From: Candidatus Poribacteria bacterium
GTDB lineage: Bacteria; Poribacteria; WGA-4E; PCPOR2b
Length of the DNA stretch: 64,000 bases
Direction of reading: 5' to 3'
Assembly: GCA_022826645.1 (NCBI GenBank)
Contig: JAJDUM010000030.1
Location: 1 to 64,000, forward strand
Below, piece after piece: positions 25,718-34,837 of this stretch. The translations under genes and the position numbers were made by a program. Each line of letters opens with the position of its first letter. The stretch's first letter is position 1. The notes under the pieces were generated by a model. That model saw nothing but the letters and a program-made list of their open reading frames with translations. It was not told where the DNA came from and searched no databases.

Positions 25718-26509
25718 TTATCCATGCTTTAACCAGTTATCGAAAAGCGGTTTGATTCGCGGATTGAGACTTTCAAGGAACGTAGAGTCGTTCAGCCACT
25801 CCTGACTTGTAGGGCTATCCGGATTTGGCGATTGCCCTTCGGGCGGTGCAACGACGAGCGCGTAATGCAGCGTTTGACGGATCGCTCCTGATCGATTATA
25901 CCCTTTGTGGAGCAGGCTGGAGTTATAGAAAACAATATCGCCCGCCTTCAACTGAACAGCCATCTGGTTGGGCATGTCGGCTTTGGGTGAATTTTGTAGG
26001 ATGTGCCGTTCGGTGTCAGTGATTTCCCTTCGGTGGCTGCCGGGGACGATGAACAGGGTTTCATCGTCGTATAATGCGCCATTCAGTTGGACGCTGCTCC
26101 TGAGCTTAGCTATCAGTTGTTCGCGTGGCACCTCACCATCTCTTACGGAATCTCGATGCCAGTTGATGTGATACGGCTTGCGTTCTGGACTGACCAACAG
26201 TGTACACAGATGGTAGCGCAACCGCGTCCCGATTAGGCTTTCGATGACATCCAAAATCTGTGGCTGCCCAAGCGATTCGACGAGGGCATCTTCTCTGATG
26301 CTTGGATGAAAGATGTGATTCACGCCCCAGATGTCATCTTGTTCGCCATCAACGTAGCGCAGATATTGATGTGCCTTTTCGATGCGGCATTTGTGCAGAA
26401 TGCGATCCACAGCGGCGCGATATGTCTCGATGTCCGTCTGGGATAACACGTCTCTGCGGATAACGTAACCGTCTTGAAGGAATGACTCTCTCTCAGAATG
26501 ATTCAGCAT
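25718..26509 (-). CDS. Phytanoyl-CoA dioxygenase-family protein
   Basis: A 263-residue Fe(II)/2-oxoglutarate dioxygenase with HxD in INWHRDSVRDGE and the distal His/Arg in YNSSLLHKGYNRSGAIRQT. Typical length for the family. It follows the next PhyH gene by 19 bp in the same direction, so the two are probably co-transcribed and may hydroxylate the same or successive substrates. Confidence 0.87.
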   Translation of the reverse strand: MLNHSERESFLQDGYVIRRDVLSQTDIETYRAAVDRILHKCRIEKAHQYLRYVDGEQDDIWGVNHIFHPSIREDALVESLGQPQILDVIESLIGTRLRYHLCTLLVSPERKPYHINWHRDSVRDGEVPREQLIAKLRSSVQLNGALYDDETLFIVPGSHRREITDTERHILQNSPKADMPNQMAVQLKAGDIVFYNSSLLHKGYNRSGAIRQTLHYALVVAPPEGQSPNPDSPTSQEWLNDSTFLESLNPRIKPLFDNWLKHG

Positions 26510-26528
26510 CTCACCCTCTTTTGGTCTG

Positions 26529-27269
26529 TTAGTCTCCTCTAACGATGTGCCGGTCTTCGTAACCGCCGCGGGGGAACCGTTCTAAGGGCAGATCCGCGGG
26601 AATGTAGTGCCAGGCGGTGCTGTAACGGGGACGGTCACTGCGATTCTCGTAGGTCCCGTGGAGAAGGTTCGATGAGAAAAAGACTACCGTACCTGCGGGA
26701 ACCGCCATATCGACCGCTTTCGATTCGTCTACCTCCGTCCAACTCCCGTGTGCTCCCTGCCTTCTATGGTGTTCCACAATCGCTTGGGACAGGTGACTTT
26801 TTGGAACAACCCTCAGGCAGCCATTCTCGCGGTCTGCGTCTTGAAGGTAAATACCGCAACTGACAATGCGGTTTGTATTTGTACCAAAGTAGAAATTGTC
26901 CTGATGCCAGTGTACCGAGGTGCCTCCATTTGGCAGTTTTGGAAAAAACTTGGTGCCGAATACGTCAATGTCGGGACCGACAAGTGATTGCACTCGGTCA
27001 AGGATTTCCGGTTCTTGGGCGAGGTCCAGAACCTTCGGCTCAACAACACACACCCCCTGAATTTTGTGTAAAAATCCCGGAATCGGTTCGTGATCTTCGT
27101 TAAATTCAAAGCTCCAATGTGGGCTGCCAATTGAGAGGGTACGGCCGCGCTCAACCAGTTCATCAAAGAGATCCTGATAGGCTTTGAGTTTGTCGCCGCG
27201 GATTAAATTTTCAAAAACCAAGTATCCTTCTTCGTGAAACTGTTGCACCTGTGTGTCTGTTAATCGCAT
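26529..27269 (-). CDS. Phytanoyl-CoA dioxygenase-family protein, second paralogue
   Basis: A 246-residue dioxygenase with HxD in VHWHQDNFYFG and the distal His/Arg in FSSNLLHGTYENRSDRPRYS. The N-terminus, VQQFHEEGYLVFENLI, is the common PhyH opening. It diverges clearly from the neighbouring copy, so the pair is not a recent duplication. It lies 48 bp downstream of the GH88-like gene, suggesting a shared transcript for uronate or polysaccharide use. Confidence 0.87.
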   Translation of the reverse strand: MRLTDTQVQQFHEEGYLVFENLIRGDKLKAYQDLFDELVERGRTLSIGSPHWSFEFNEDHEPIPGFLHKIQGVCVVEPKVLDLAQEPEILDRVQSLVGPDIDVFGTKFFPKLPNGGTSVHWHQDNFYFGTNTNRIVSCGIYLQDADRENGCLRVVPKSHLSQAIVEHHRRQGAHGSWTEVDESKAVDMAVPAGTVVFFSSNLLHGTYENRSDRPRYSTAWHYIPADLPLERFPRGGYEDRHIVRGD

Positions 27270-27317
27270 TGATAGATTCTCCCTATTCTTTTGTGGGATA
27301 AAGCTCTTTGTCCTCTG

Positions 27318-28694
27318 TTAGTTTCCCCAAAAAGTCAGATACGGCTGATTCTCCAATTCCCGTAGCAAGAGCAGTCCAAGTTCTCGTGCGTGATAGTCTC
27401 CCCACATCGACGATTCACCACAGGGGATTGCGCTACCTTCCGGGATATAATCCCAACCGTTTGGACGATGATAGATTGAATGCAGGATTAAGCCTTGATG
27501 ATCATCAGATTCCGAAAGATACGGTTCGGCAAAGAGTGCATCAGCGACCGTTAATCCCGCTTGGTAATAACGTTGCCCCGCCTCCTGTTCACCCTGTTTT
27601 TTGAGATAATTCCCCAATCGGATTAATCCTTGTGCGGTGATGGTAGCTGCAGAGCTATCGACAGGTTCAACGCCGTTGAACGGATCTGCGGGTTGTTGCA
27701 GATAGGATCCCAGTTGAGGCAACCCCGGTGCCCCGGTGTCCCAATACGGGATACCATCTGAGGCTGTGTTTTCAATATAAAAATCAGAGGTGGCTTTAGC
27801 AGCTTTCAGGACATGGGCGATTGACGCTACCTTCCCATCGTAAGCGGAGAGGTCATCGTCCGTTAATGTTTCGAAGAATTCAAGCTGCTCGGCGTAACCG
27901 GTGATAATCCATGCGAGTCCACGCGTCCATGTCGTAAACGGTGAGTACCCCTGCTGGCTGCTTGAACAGCGATAATTTCCGTCGTTCATGTTAAAGATCG
28001 ATTCATGTGCGACACGTCCGCGCACGTCAAACGCATCGCGCCCCTCGCCGTAGTAGACGTTATAGGCTGCGGTTGTTTCGGAGTGGTGCAACAGCCGTTC
28101 CAATAAAGGGATTGGCTGATCGTTCTCGCCCATCAGCACATGTCCTAAGCTATGCCCCAACGCCAGCGAGCGTAACGATCGGATAGTATCTGCAAAAAGC
28201 GAGTGAGGTCCATTGAAAGACGGGATATAACCTTTCCCATCCTTTGTTTTTGACCAGCGACTCGCCTGTACCGCTGACGACACCTTCAGCGCGAGTTCAT
28301 AGAAGTGGAGTTCCCACTCGTTGTGCGGGATGCGCCCTTCAAGGATCATGCGTCGTAGGTTACCGTAGGTCGAGACGTTGTTGAACCCATGGTCGTGCAC
28401 ACCGATATGCGTCAGATGCGGTGCCATCTTCTCGACCGTGTTCTTCCGTCCAATTTCGAGGAACTGCTCGTCGTCTGTTGCATCGAATTGCAGCAGCGCA
28501 GAGCCAAATTGGAACCCCTGCGTCCACTCCGTCCACCCTCGCGTAGTATACTGACCGGCGGCGGTGAACACCGGTGTCCCTCTTTCGGGAAGCCATGTGT
28601 CTTCGATGGCTACGATCTTCTTTCCCGAAAGGTCAAACAGATGCTCAAGTTTCGGTCTGAGTTGTTCGACGGTTATTGAGTCGTTAATCTGCAT
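27318..28694 (-). CDS. Glycoside hydrolase family 88-like (unsaturated glucuronyl hydrolase)
   Basis: A 458-residue alpha/alpha-barrel protein. Segments GVHDHGFNNVSTYGNLRRM, NMNDGNYRCSSSQQGYSPFTTWTRGLAWIITGYAEQL and PVDSSAATITAQGLIRLG match GH88/unsaturated glucuronyl hydrolases, which remove the unsaturated uronate left by polysaccharide lyases. No signal peptide is present, so it would act on imported oligosaccharides. It fits the surrounding sugar-acid catabolic genes. Confidence 0.82.
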   Translation of the reverse strand: MQINDSITVEQLRPKLEHLFDLSGKKIVAIEDTWLPERGTPVFTAAGQYTTRGWTEWTQGFQFGSALLQFDATDDEQFLEIGRKNTVEKMAPHLTHIGVHDHGFNNVSTYGNLRRMILEGRIPHNEWELHFYELALKVSSAVQASRWSKTKDGKGYIPSFNGPHSLFADTIRSLRSLALGHSLGHVLMGENDQPIPLLERLLHHSETTAAYNVYYGEGRDAFDVRGRVAHESIFNMNDGNYRCSSSQQGYSPFTTWTRGLAWIITGYAEQLEFFETLTDDDLSAYDGKVASIAHVLKAAKATSDFYIENTASDGIPYWDTGAPGLPQLGSYLQQPADPFNGVEPVDSSAATITAQGLIRLGNYLKKQGEQEAGQRYYQAGLTVADALFAEPYLSESDDHQGLILHSIYHRPNGWDYIPEGSAIPCGESSMWGDYHARELGLLLLRELENQPYLTFWGN

Positions 28695-28741
28695 AGTAAT
28701 TGTGTCCTATAAGAGCGTATGAGAAATCCAATAAAATCTTC

Positions 28742-28879
28742 GCTCATGTAAAGAAATCGTGCGACAGAAACCGATTGAGTTCATTCGTTCACTCGTTCAT
28801 TAATGAACCAATATACTAATGAACAGATGAACAAGTGGCTTTCACGTTTCACCCTTTTTGCACTTTCTTTTGACATGAG
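28742..28879. repeat. Inverted-repeat element, family 'GCTCATGT', copy C
   Basis: Ends GCTCATGTAAAGAAATCGTGCGACAGAAAC and TTTGCACTTTCTTTTGACATGAG. It inserted directly beside the rlmB stop codon. The core contains short direct repeats of 'aatgaac' type. No clear target duplication survives. Confidence 0.7.
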
Positions 28880-29623
28880 TCAATCAGCATTCCCCCGCTG
28901 CCGGATGACCTCATACAGCAGGATACCCGCGGCAACCGACACGTTAAGTGATGGAACGTGTCCGAACATCGGGAGGTGGATCAATAGATCACATTTCTCC
29001 CTAACGAGACGACGAAGTCCCTCCGCCTCGTTACCGACGACGAGACAAATCGGTCCTGTCAAATCCCCTTGTGTGTAAGAGGTCGGTGCCGCCTGGTCCG
29101 CGCCGATCACCCAGATGCCAGCCTCCTTGAGGGTTTCAATTGTTCGGGCAAGATTAGTCACTTGAGTAATTGGGACATACTCAGAACTGCCCGCCGAGGC
29201 TTTGTGTGCAGCCGTTGTGATGCCAGCGGCTCGATCCTTTGGAAGGATGAGTCCATCGGCGTTGACGGCATCTGCCGTGCGGATAATTGCCCCGAGATTC
29301 CGGGGATCCTGCACTTGGTCCAGCATAATGAATAGCGGGGGGTGATCCGAGTTTTGCGTGCTTGTAATGAGGCTGGGGAGGTCGATATAGCTGGCAGGAC
29401 TAACAAGAGCGATAACCCCTTGATGAGGGACATCAGCTTCCATCGGATCTAACTCACGGCGTGGTGTGAAATCGCAGCGGATACCATTTTTCTCAGCGAG
29501 CGCGCGGATCTGTCGCAGGCGTGGGTGGTTATTTCCTTGCGCGATAAGAATCCGTTCAATCTCACGGTTGCCGCGGCGTAGGAGTTCCAGTACCGAGTTT
29601 CGACCAACAATTTTATCTTGCAT
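28880..29623 (-). CDS. rlmB: 23S rRNA (guanosine-2'-O)-methyltransferase, RlmB/TrmH type
   Basis: A 247-residue SPOUT-class methyltransferase. The N-terminal substrate-binding domain starts GRNSVLELL; the catalytic knot has LDQVQDPRNLGAIIRTADA, LVVGNEAEGLRRLV and LPMFGHVPSLNVSVAAGILLYE, the family's motifs 1-3. It methylates a 23S rRNA guanosine (G2251 in E. coli) or, less likely, a tRNA guanosine. It is a housekeeping gene with no visible oddity. Confidence 0.9.
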   Translation of the reverse strand: MQDKIVGRNSVLELLRRGNREIERILIAQGNNHPRLRQIRALAEKNGIRCDFTPRRELDPMEADVPHQGVIALVSPASYIDLPSLITSTQNSDHPPLFIMLDQVQDPRNLGAIIRTADAVNADGLILPKDRAAGITTAAHKASAGSSEYVPITQVTNLARTIETLKEAGIWVIGADQAAPTSYTQGDLTGPICLVVGNEAEGLRRLVREKCDLLIHLPMFGHVPSLNVSVAAGILLYEVIRQRGNAD

Positions 29624-29716
29624 AGCACTGGCACTCCTACATCTGAATGGATGTCACTCACCGGAGGGTACGCGACTCTAGAAGAATAGAGAAAGCGTGG
29701 CGGGTGAGCTTTGCTG

Positions 29717-31396
29717 CTATCCGGTAACAGCACCTTCGGACGCAGATGATACGAGGCGGGCATATTTCGCCATTACGCCGCGGGTGTAACGCGGTACTGG
29801 AGGTGTCCAGTCCTCAAATCGCGTTTTAATCTCTTCATCCGAAAGTTCAACGTCAATCCGAAGTTTGTCGGCGTCAATCACGACGGTATCGCCATCACGC
29901 AATATAGCGATTGGTCCACCATGTGCCGCTTCCGGTGCAATGTGGCAAACCATAAAGCCGTGTGTGGCGCCAGAGAACCTACCATCTGTTAGGAGCGCGA
30001 CATCTTCGCCCAATCCGGCTCCGACGATGGCAGCGGTCACACCGAGCATCTCTCGCATACCAGGACCCCCAGCAGGACCTTCGTAGCGGATAACGACCAC
30101 GTCGCCCGGTTGAATGGTTCCATCCTTAATCGCTGCAAAAGTATCTTCCTCGCGTTCAAAGATACGCGCTGGACCTCTATGAAGGGTTCTATCATGGCCC
30201 GCTAACTTGATTACGCAGCCATCGGGTGCAAGATTACCTTTGAGAATTGCAAACCCGCCGGTCGGCTTAATTGGGTTCGATGCGGGGCGAACAACATCCT
30301 GCCCCTCTGTTTCGACCGCGCTCGCAACGGCTTCACCGATAGTCTGTCCCGTTACGGTAAGCTCGTCGGCGTGGAGGCGACCGGCTTCCATAAGACGTTT
30401 GGTGACAAGTTGAATACCACCCGCCTCATGTAGGTCTGCGGCGACATAACGTCCTCCGGGTCTGAGGTCTACAAGGATTGGTGTCTTTGATCGGATCTCC
30501 TCAAAGTCGTCGATTGTTAATGGGATATTGGCTTCGTGTGCAATCGCGAGTAGGTGGAGCACACCGTTCGTTGAACCGGCGGTGGTTGCCACCGAGGATA
30601 TCGCATTTTCGAGCGAACGGCGGGTAATGATCTGGCTGGGGCGGCGGTCCGCCGCTAACATCTCCATCACTAATTCACCCGCTTGGAATGCGACATCATC
30701 TTTGTTTTTATCTACTGCTGGAACGCTGCCGCTACCTATCGGTGCCATTCCGAGAATCTCAACGGCAGTCGCCATTGTGTTCGCTGTGTATTGACCTCCA
30801 CAAGCCCCCGGACCGGGGCACCCTTTACTAATGAGATCATCAAGTTCTTCCACAGTGATTTTACCTGCAGCGTGCACTCCTACCGCCTCAAAAACCTCCA
30901 TGATTGTTACATCTTCTCCCTGAAAACGGCCCGGCATAATTGATCCGCCGTAAAGTGTCAGCGAGGGGATATCTAAGCGAGCAAGTGCCATCACCGTTCC
31001 GGGAACGGTTTTGTCACATCCACAGAGCGTAACCACCGCATCGAACATATTGCCACGACAAACCAACTCAATAGAATCCGCAATGACCTCCCGACTGATG
31101 AGCGAGGTTTTCATTCCCTCGGTGCCCATAGTGATTCCGTCTGAAATGCTGACTGTATTAAATTCAAGCGGAGTGCCACCGGCTGCCCGGATGCCTTCCT
31201 TCACCTTTGCAGCAAGGCGACGGAGGTGGTAGTTGCAGGGACCAATCTCGATCCATGTATTAGCCACCCCCACGATTGGCTTATCCAAGTCTTCAGGTGT
31301 TAATCCATCATCGCCGAACATTAACATAGCGCGTGCTGCTGCTCGATCTGGACCATCAGTAATTGCGTGGCTTTGACGTTTAAGTTCGTTTCTCAT
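29717..31396 (-). CDS. ilvD: Dihydroxy-acid dehydratase
   Basis: A 559-residue enzyme for the third common step of isoleucine and valine synthesis. Fe-S cysteines are in [11 protein letters not shown] and [17 protein letters not shown]-terminal IlvD motifs [18 protein letters not shown] and [15 protein letters not shown] are intact. AGGAAG lies before ATG 31396; the ORF-track start adds 13 residues without a binding site. The other ilv genes are not in the window. Confidence 0.95.
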   Translation of the reverse strand: MRNELKRQSHAITDGPDRAAARAMLMFGDDGLTPEDLDKPIVGVANTWIEIGPCNYHLRRLAAKVKEGIRAAGGTPLEFNTVSISDGITMGTEGMKTSLISREVIADSIELVCRGNMFDAVVTLCGCDKTVPGTVMALARLDIPSLTLYGGSIMPGRFQGEDVTIMEVFEAVGVHAAGKITVEELDDLISKGCPGPGACGGQYTANTMATAVEILGMAPIGSGSVPAVDKNKDDVAFQAGELVMEMLAADRRPSQIITRRSLENAISSVATTAGSTNGVLHLLAIAHEANIPLTIDDFEEIRSKTPILVDLRPGGRYVAADLHEAGGIQLVTKRLMEAGRLHADELTVTGQTIGEAVASAVETEGQDVVRPASNPIKPTGGFAILKGNLAPDGCVIKLAGHDRTLHRGPARIFEREEDTFAAIKDGTIQPGDVVVIRYEGPAGGPGMREMLGVTAAIVGAGLGEDVALLTDGRFSGATHGFMVCHIAPEAAHGGPIAILRDGDTVVIDADKLRIDVELSDEEIKTRFEDWTPPVPRYTRGVMAKYARLVSSASEGAVTG

Positions 31397-31435
31397 ACTT
31401 CCTACATCTCCGATCCAATTATTTTCAAGGGACAA

Positions 31436-31559
31436 CGACTGTCTTCCTGTGTTTGGTTCCCTACAACGTGAAACGTAAGAGAAGCTAGGCAGCTGGGCAC
31501 TGACCCGCTTTCTTGCTCGCTCGCCGCTTCATCACGCATCACGTTTCACGCTTCACGTC
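31436..31559. repeat. Short inverted repeat 'acgtgaaacgtaagag'
   Basis: aacgtgaaacgtaagag near the left end and catcacgtttcacgcttcacg near the right end are inverted copies. Similar 'cgtgaaacgt/acgtttcacg' blocks appear near 41386, 41520 and 63030. Probably another small interspersed repeat; no gene lies here. Confidence 0.5.
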
Positions 31560-32027
31560 TCATATCCGTCTCACGCGAAACAGGGGTTGATCAAACTCAA
31601 CGGTTGTTGTATCTTCAACGAGGATTTCCAGTATCTCGCAGGGGAAATCCGGCTTGACTTCGTTGAAAATTTTCATCGCTTCAATCAAGCACAAAGTATC
31701 GTCTTCTGATACAACACTTCCAACTTCCACGTAAGCCGCAGCCTCCGGCGATTGTGATGCATAAAACAGTCCCACCATCGGCGAGCGTATCAGCTCTCCG
31801 ACCTCTGGCGTCAGTTGTACTGCGGGAGGCTCCGCTTGGTCCGCGCTTGGCAAGGGCACTGTGTCGCTCGGCTGCGAAAACGCAACAGGTACGGGTTCGC
31901 TGCCTCGCCGGACCTTTAAGGTAATACCATCCTCACGCAGAAGGACCTCCGTCAAATCTCGCTCTTCCATGATGTCGGAGACTTGTTGCAGAAGCTCTGT
32001 GGCGGATGGCGATTTCTCTCTTGGCAT
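31560..32027 (-). CDS. accB: Biotin carboxyl carrier protein of acetyl-CoA carboxylase
   Basis: A 155-residue protein with an acidic/Pro-rich linker in the middle and a C-terminal biotinyl domain. The biotin-accepting Lys is in EAMKIFNEV, here Ile-Phe in place of the usual (M/L)(M/L)N. It carries carboxybiotin between the AccC and AccAD halves in fatty-acid synthesis. It follows efp with a 3-bp gap, the efp-accB order common in bacteria. accC is not next to it; ilvD follows after 124 bp. Confidence 0.92.
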   Translation of the reverse strand: MPREKSPSATELLQQVSDIMEERDLTEVLLREDGITLKVRRGSEPVPVAFSQPSDTVPLPSADQAEPPAVQLTPEVGELIRSPMVGLFYASQSPEAAAYVEVGSVVSEDDTLCLIEAMKIFNEVKPDFPCEILEILVEDTTTVEFDQPLFRVRRI

Positions 32028-32030
32028 TGA

Positions 32031-32588
32031 TTAAACCCTCTCTACGTATGTTCCTGTGCGGGTATCAACCTTGATTGTCGTACCGTTTTCGACAAATAAG
32101 GGCACTTGGACCACCCCACCGGTTTCTAACGTGGCTGGCTTTGACCCACCACTGGCGGTATCGCCGCGTAAACCGGGGTCTGTTTCAACAATTTTAAGTT
32201 CCACGAACGTCGGTAATTCGATCGTTATTGGGATATTCTCGTCAACTTTGACTCGGATCGTCTCTCCTTCTTTGAGAAACTTGAGCCCGTCGTTCAGGAG
32301 GTTCTCTGATAATTGATGTTGTTCAAAAGTCTCGTTGTCCATAAAGTATAATAACATTCCATCACTATACATATATTGCATATCACGTTCTTCGAGACGA
32401 ACGGTTTCGATTGTGTCTTTTGAGCGGAATGTCCGATCGATAACTGCTCCATCGGTTACCCGCTTGAGTTTAGTGCGGGCAAACGCGCCCCCTTTGCCAG
32501 GCTTAACGTGTTGACAATCAGTAATAGTATACATAACGTTGTCGAGACGGATCACCAAACCGTTTCGCAAGTCGTTGAGTGATGCCAT
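32031..32588 (-). CDS. efp: Elongation factor P
   Basis: A 185-residue EF-P with the KOW-like N-terminal domain carrying the modifiable Lys in KPGKGGAF, followed by two OB domains ending GGVVQVPLFVENGTTIKVDTRTGTYVERV. It relieves ribosome stalling at polyproline. AAGGAG lies 6 bp before ATG 32588; the ORF-track start is six codons early. Confidence 0.95.
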   Translation of the reverse strand: MASLNDLRNGLVIRLDNVMYTITDCQHVKPGKGGAFARTKLKRVTDGAVIDRTFRSKDTIETVRLEERDMQYMYSDGMLLYFMDNETFEQHQLSENLLNDGLKFLKEGETIRVKVDENIPITIELPTFVELKIVETDPGLRGDTASGGSKPATLETGGVVQVPLFVENGTTIKVDTRTGTYVERV

Positions 32589-32661
32589 AAAATTCTCCTT
32601 TTCCACTTTTCAAAAAAATACGTTTTCAACCTTTTCTCTTTCCTGTTGTTCTATAAACCCA

Positions 32662-33102
32662 TCAGTCTGACGTCTGCAAAATCTGAATCATCGCGTCCAA
32701 CGCTAAGTCATAGCCGTGTGCTCCAAATCCACAAATCACTCCGACAGCAATCGGGGAAATGTAAGAATGCTGGCGAAAGGATTCGCGGGTGTGTACGTTG
32801 GAGAGGTGGATCTCAATAACGGGGAGGTTCACAGCGGATAGGGCATCCCGTATTGCAACACTTGTATGCGTGTAAGCCGCGGGGTTGATAATGACGCCAT
32901 CCGCCCAATCAATATTATCCCCAATAAAAGAAGCAATTGCACCCTCGGAATTATCCTGAAAGGTCTTGAGATCAACGCTGCGCTGTGAAGCGATTTCGCG
33001 TAGGTGTGAATTGATGTCCTCCAACGTCTGACTGCCATAAATTTCAGGTTGCCGTCTTCCCAAGAGTTGGAGATTCGGACCGTGAATCAATAAAATGTTC
33101 AT
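32662..33102 (-). CDS. aroQ: Type II 3-dehydroquinate dehydratase
   Basis: A 146-residue dodecamer-type enzyme of the shikimate pathway. Catalytic segments are GPNLQLLGRRQPEIYG (Tyr of the lid), INPAAYTHTSVAIRDAL and IEIHLSNVHTRESFRQHS. DNSEG replaces the usual SNHEG, so the common His there is Ser. It is adjacent to aroK and two genes from aroA, an aromatic-amino-acid cluster. Confidence 0.92.
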   Translation of the reverse strand: MNILLIHGPNLQLLGRRQPEIYGSQTLEDINSHLREIASQRSVDLKTFQDNSEGAIASFIGDNIDWADGVIINPAAYTHTSVAIRDALSAVNLPVIEIHLSNVHTRESFRQHSYISPIAVGVICGFGAHGYDLALDAMIQILQTSD

Positions 33103-33127
33103 ATCATTAATTCTTCTTTACATCCGC

Positions 33128-33646
33128 TCACCCCGAATAGAGGTTCTGCTGGAATATGTCTATAATTTTATCCGTAACCACTTTAATTGATAATCCTGTC
33201 GTTGGGATCTCATAGTCCGCGCGAGCGTAAAAAGGGCAACGTTCTATAAGCATCTGCTCAATTTTCCTTAATGGATCGGGGGCTTGCAGCAACGGGCGGT
33301 GAGTTTCACTCCCGATGCGCCGTTGAATCTCCTCGGGTACCGCTGTCAAACAGAAAACAACGCCATTGCCCTTGAGCATCTCCAGATTTGATTCTCGCAG
33401 GACAACCCCGCCGCCCGTGGAGATTACGTGGTTCTCTAAATTGGCTGCCTTGCGAACCGCTGCGCTCTCTAAATCCCTGAAGTGCGTTTCTCCATACCGA
33501 GCAAAGATGTCGGGAATATCCATTCCGCTGTCTTCCACGACTATATCGTCCGTGTCAATCATCGACATCTGAAGACGTGCAGCGAGCTTTTTCCCCACTG
33601 AGGTCTTGCCTGTTCCCATAAAACCAACCAAGACAATATTTCGCAC
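33128..33646 (-). CDS. aroK: Shikimate kinase
   Basis: A 172-residue P-loop kinase: GFMGTGKTSVGKKLA is the Walker A motif, DTDDIV and FRDLESAAV follow, and STGGGVVLRE marks the shikimate-binding region. It phosphorylates shikimate at O3. The likely start is GTG 33646 with GGGGAG just upstream; the ORF-track start adds 12 unsupported residues. Confidence 0.92.
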   Translation of the reverse strand: MRNIVLVGFMGTGKTSVGKKLAARLQMSMIDTDDIVVEDSGMDIPDIFARYGETHFRDLESAAVRKAANLENHVISTGGGVVLRESNLEMLKGNGVVFCLTAVPEEIQRRIGSETHRPLLQAPDPLRKIEQMLIERCPFYARADYEIPTTGLSIKVVTDKIIDIFQQNLYSG

Positions 33647-33786
33647 GGATTCTCCCCGCCCCGTAGAGGTATTAGTATACACCTGTTGCTAGCAGTTGTA
33701 AAGCAATTCTTTAGTCGATATGACAAGCTATATCGGTGTTAATGAGATGGGCAATTCGACTTTAGGATTGCCATCTTTTGTACAGA

Positions 33787-34782
33787 TCACCTCGACTGAA
33801 AGAAGTCCGCAAGATCTTTGCCGTGTGTCCTCGCATTGACCTCTTTATCGAGTTTGATAATCTGTCCATCTTTGCCGATGACAACCGTTATGCGACTGCT
33901 CAAACCATCTGGTTGGTCCGTTGCACCGAAGAGCAAACTGATGTGTCGTCCTGTGTCTACAAGTAATGGAAAGTTCAGGTTGTTCTCTTCAGCAAACTGT
34001 TTGTGAGATGCTGCATCCTGTACACTCACTGCAAAAACTTGTGTGTCATGTTCGGCGAAGGTACTCGACTCATCCCGGAGCGAGCAAACTTCTGCCGTTC
34101 AGCCGCCGGTGAAATCTTTGGGATAAAATGCTATTACAACGTTCTTTTTCCCTCTGAAACTGCTGAGCTGATACGTTTCGCCATTCTCATCTGAGGCAAT
34201 CATATCTGGCGCAGGCCGCCCAACCTCAATAGGTCCCGGAACACTTTCCTCTATTAGCTCAACAAGGTCTACTCCGTGCGTCTGCGTGTTCACATCTCGA
34301 TCAATCGCGCGGATGTATCCCGCCTTGTCAATAACGAAGGTTGATCGGTTAGAAGCCTGAAACCTTTCCATAATCCCGCTGTAGGTTTTACTAACTGCGA
34401 ACTCCGTGTCGGCAAGCAGAGGAAACCCAAACTTCTCCTCCTCTTGAAATTTTCTGTGGGAGGCTTCATCATCGACACTAACCCCCAAAACAACTGTATC
34501 TGTTGCCTGAATTTGGCTCAACTCATCCCGGAGCGAGCGGAGTTCTGTCGTTCAGCCACCGGTGAAGTCTTTGGGATAAAATGCCAAAGCGACATTCTTC
34601 TTCCCCAAATAATCGCGTAGGTTGTGAGCGACGCCATCTCCGTCATTGAGTGTAAAATCTGGTGCCGGCATGCCAACTTTCAGGTCTTTGAATGTTGCCA
34701 TCTGTGTCTCCTTCGCGCTAATGGCGCTGGTAATTATGAATGTAGAGATTGTTATGATACAGAACATTAAAATACGTGACAT
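33787..34782 (-). CDS. Tandem (two-domain) BCP-type peroxiredoxin with two in-frame UGA, probable selenoprotein
   Basis: One frame runs from ATG 34782 to the stop at 33787 (331 residues), broken only by TGA at 34552-34554 and 34099-34101. It encodes two thioredoxin-fold peroxiredoxin domains. Each has FYPKDFTGG-U-T, where the family has DFTPGCT, so UGA sits exactly at the peroxidatic Cys. In domain 2 a resolving Cys follows at +5 (U-TAEV-C); domain 1 has Arg there. Hairpins fit for SECIS follow both UGAs. The N-terminus has a secretion-signal-like stretch (MFCIITISTFIITSAISA). A second start, ATG 34701 with AAGGAG 6 bp before it, would give a cytoplasmic form. The ORF track shows three fragments. 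It lies between aroA and aroK. Confidence 0.85.
34064..34101 (-). promoter_or_regulatory. Second UGA and SECIS-like hairpin
   Basis: TGA 34101-34099, 13 nt, then 5' GCTCGCTC - loop CGGGAT - GAG, bulged T, CGAG 3'. Stem CTCG/CGAG plus CTC/GAG around a single bulged U; the loop starts 21 nt after UGA and has G as its second base, as bacterial SECIS elements usually do. Confidence 0.65.
34516..34554 (-). promoter_or_regulatory. First UGA and SECIS-like hairpin
   Basis: TGA 34554-34552, 13 nt, then GCTCG-CTC - loop CGGGAT - GAG, bulged T, TGAGC. Eight pairs (one G-U), the same loop, bulge and 21-nt distance as the second site. The two sites share gctcgctccgggatgagt exactly although the flanking codons differ. 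Confidence 0.65.
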
Positions 34783-34837
34783 TATGTCCCTCCAGCCCGG
34801 CATTCAATTACGCTCGAAAACCGAGTTGCTGCTACGC

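Noticed and set aside
34099-34521. Independent 140-aa peroxiredoxin beginning MSQIQATD, as listed in the ORF track
   Set aside because: It starts with a TTG inside a domain and lacks the active-site strand; it is the middle of the longer UGA-containing gene.
33787-34803. Reading the two TGA codons as decay of a peroxiredoxin pseudogene
   Set aside because: Both fall exactly on the catalytic position, no other stop or frameshift exists, and matching hairpins follow; random decay would not give this.
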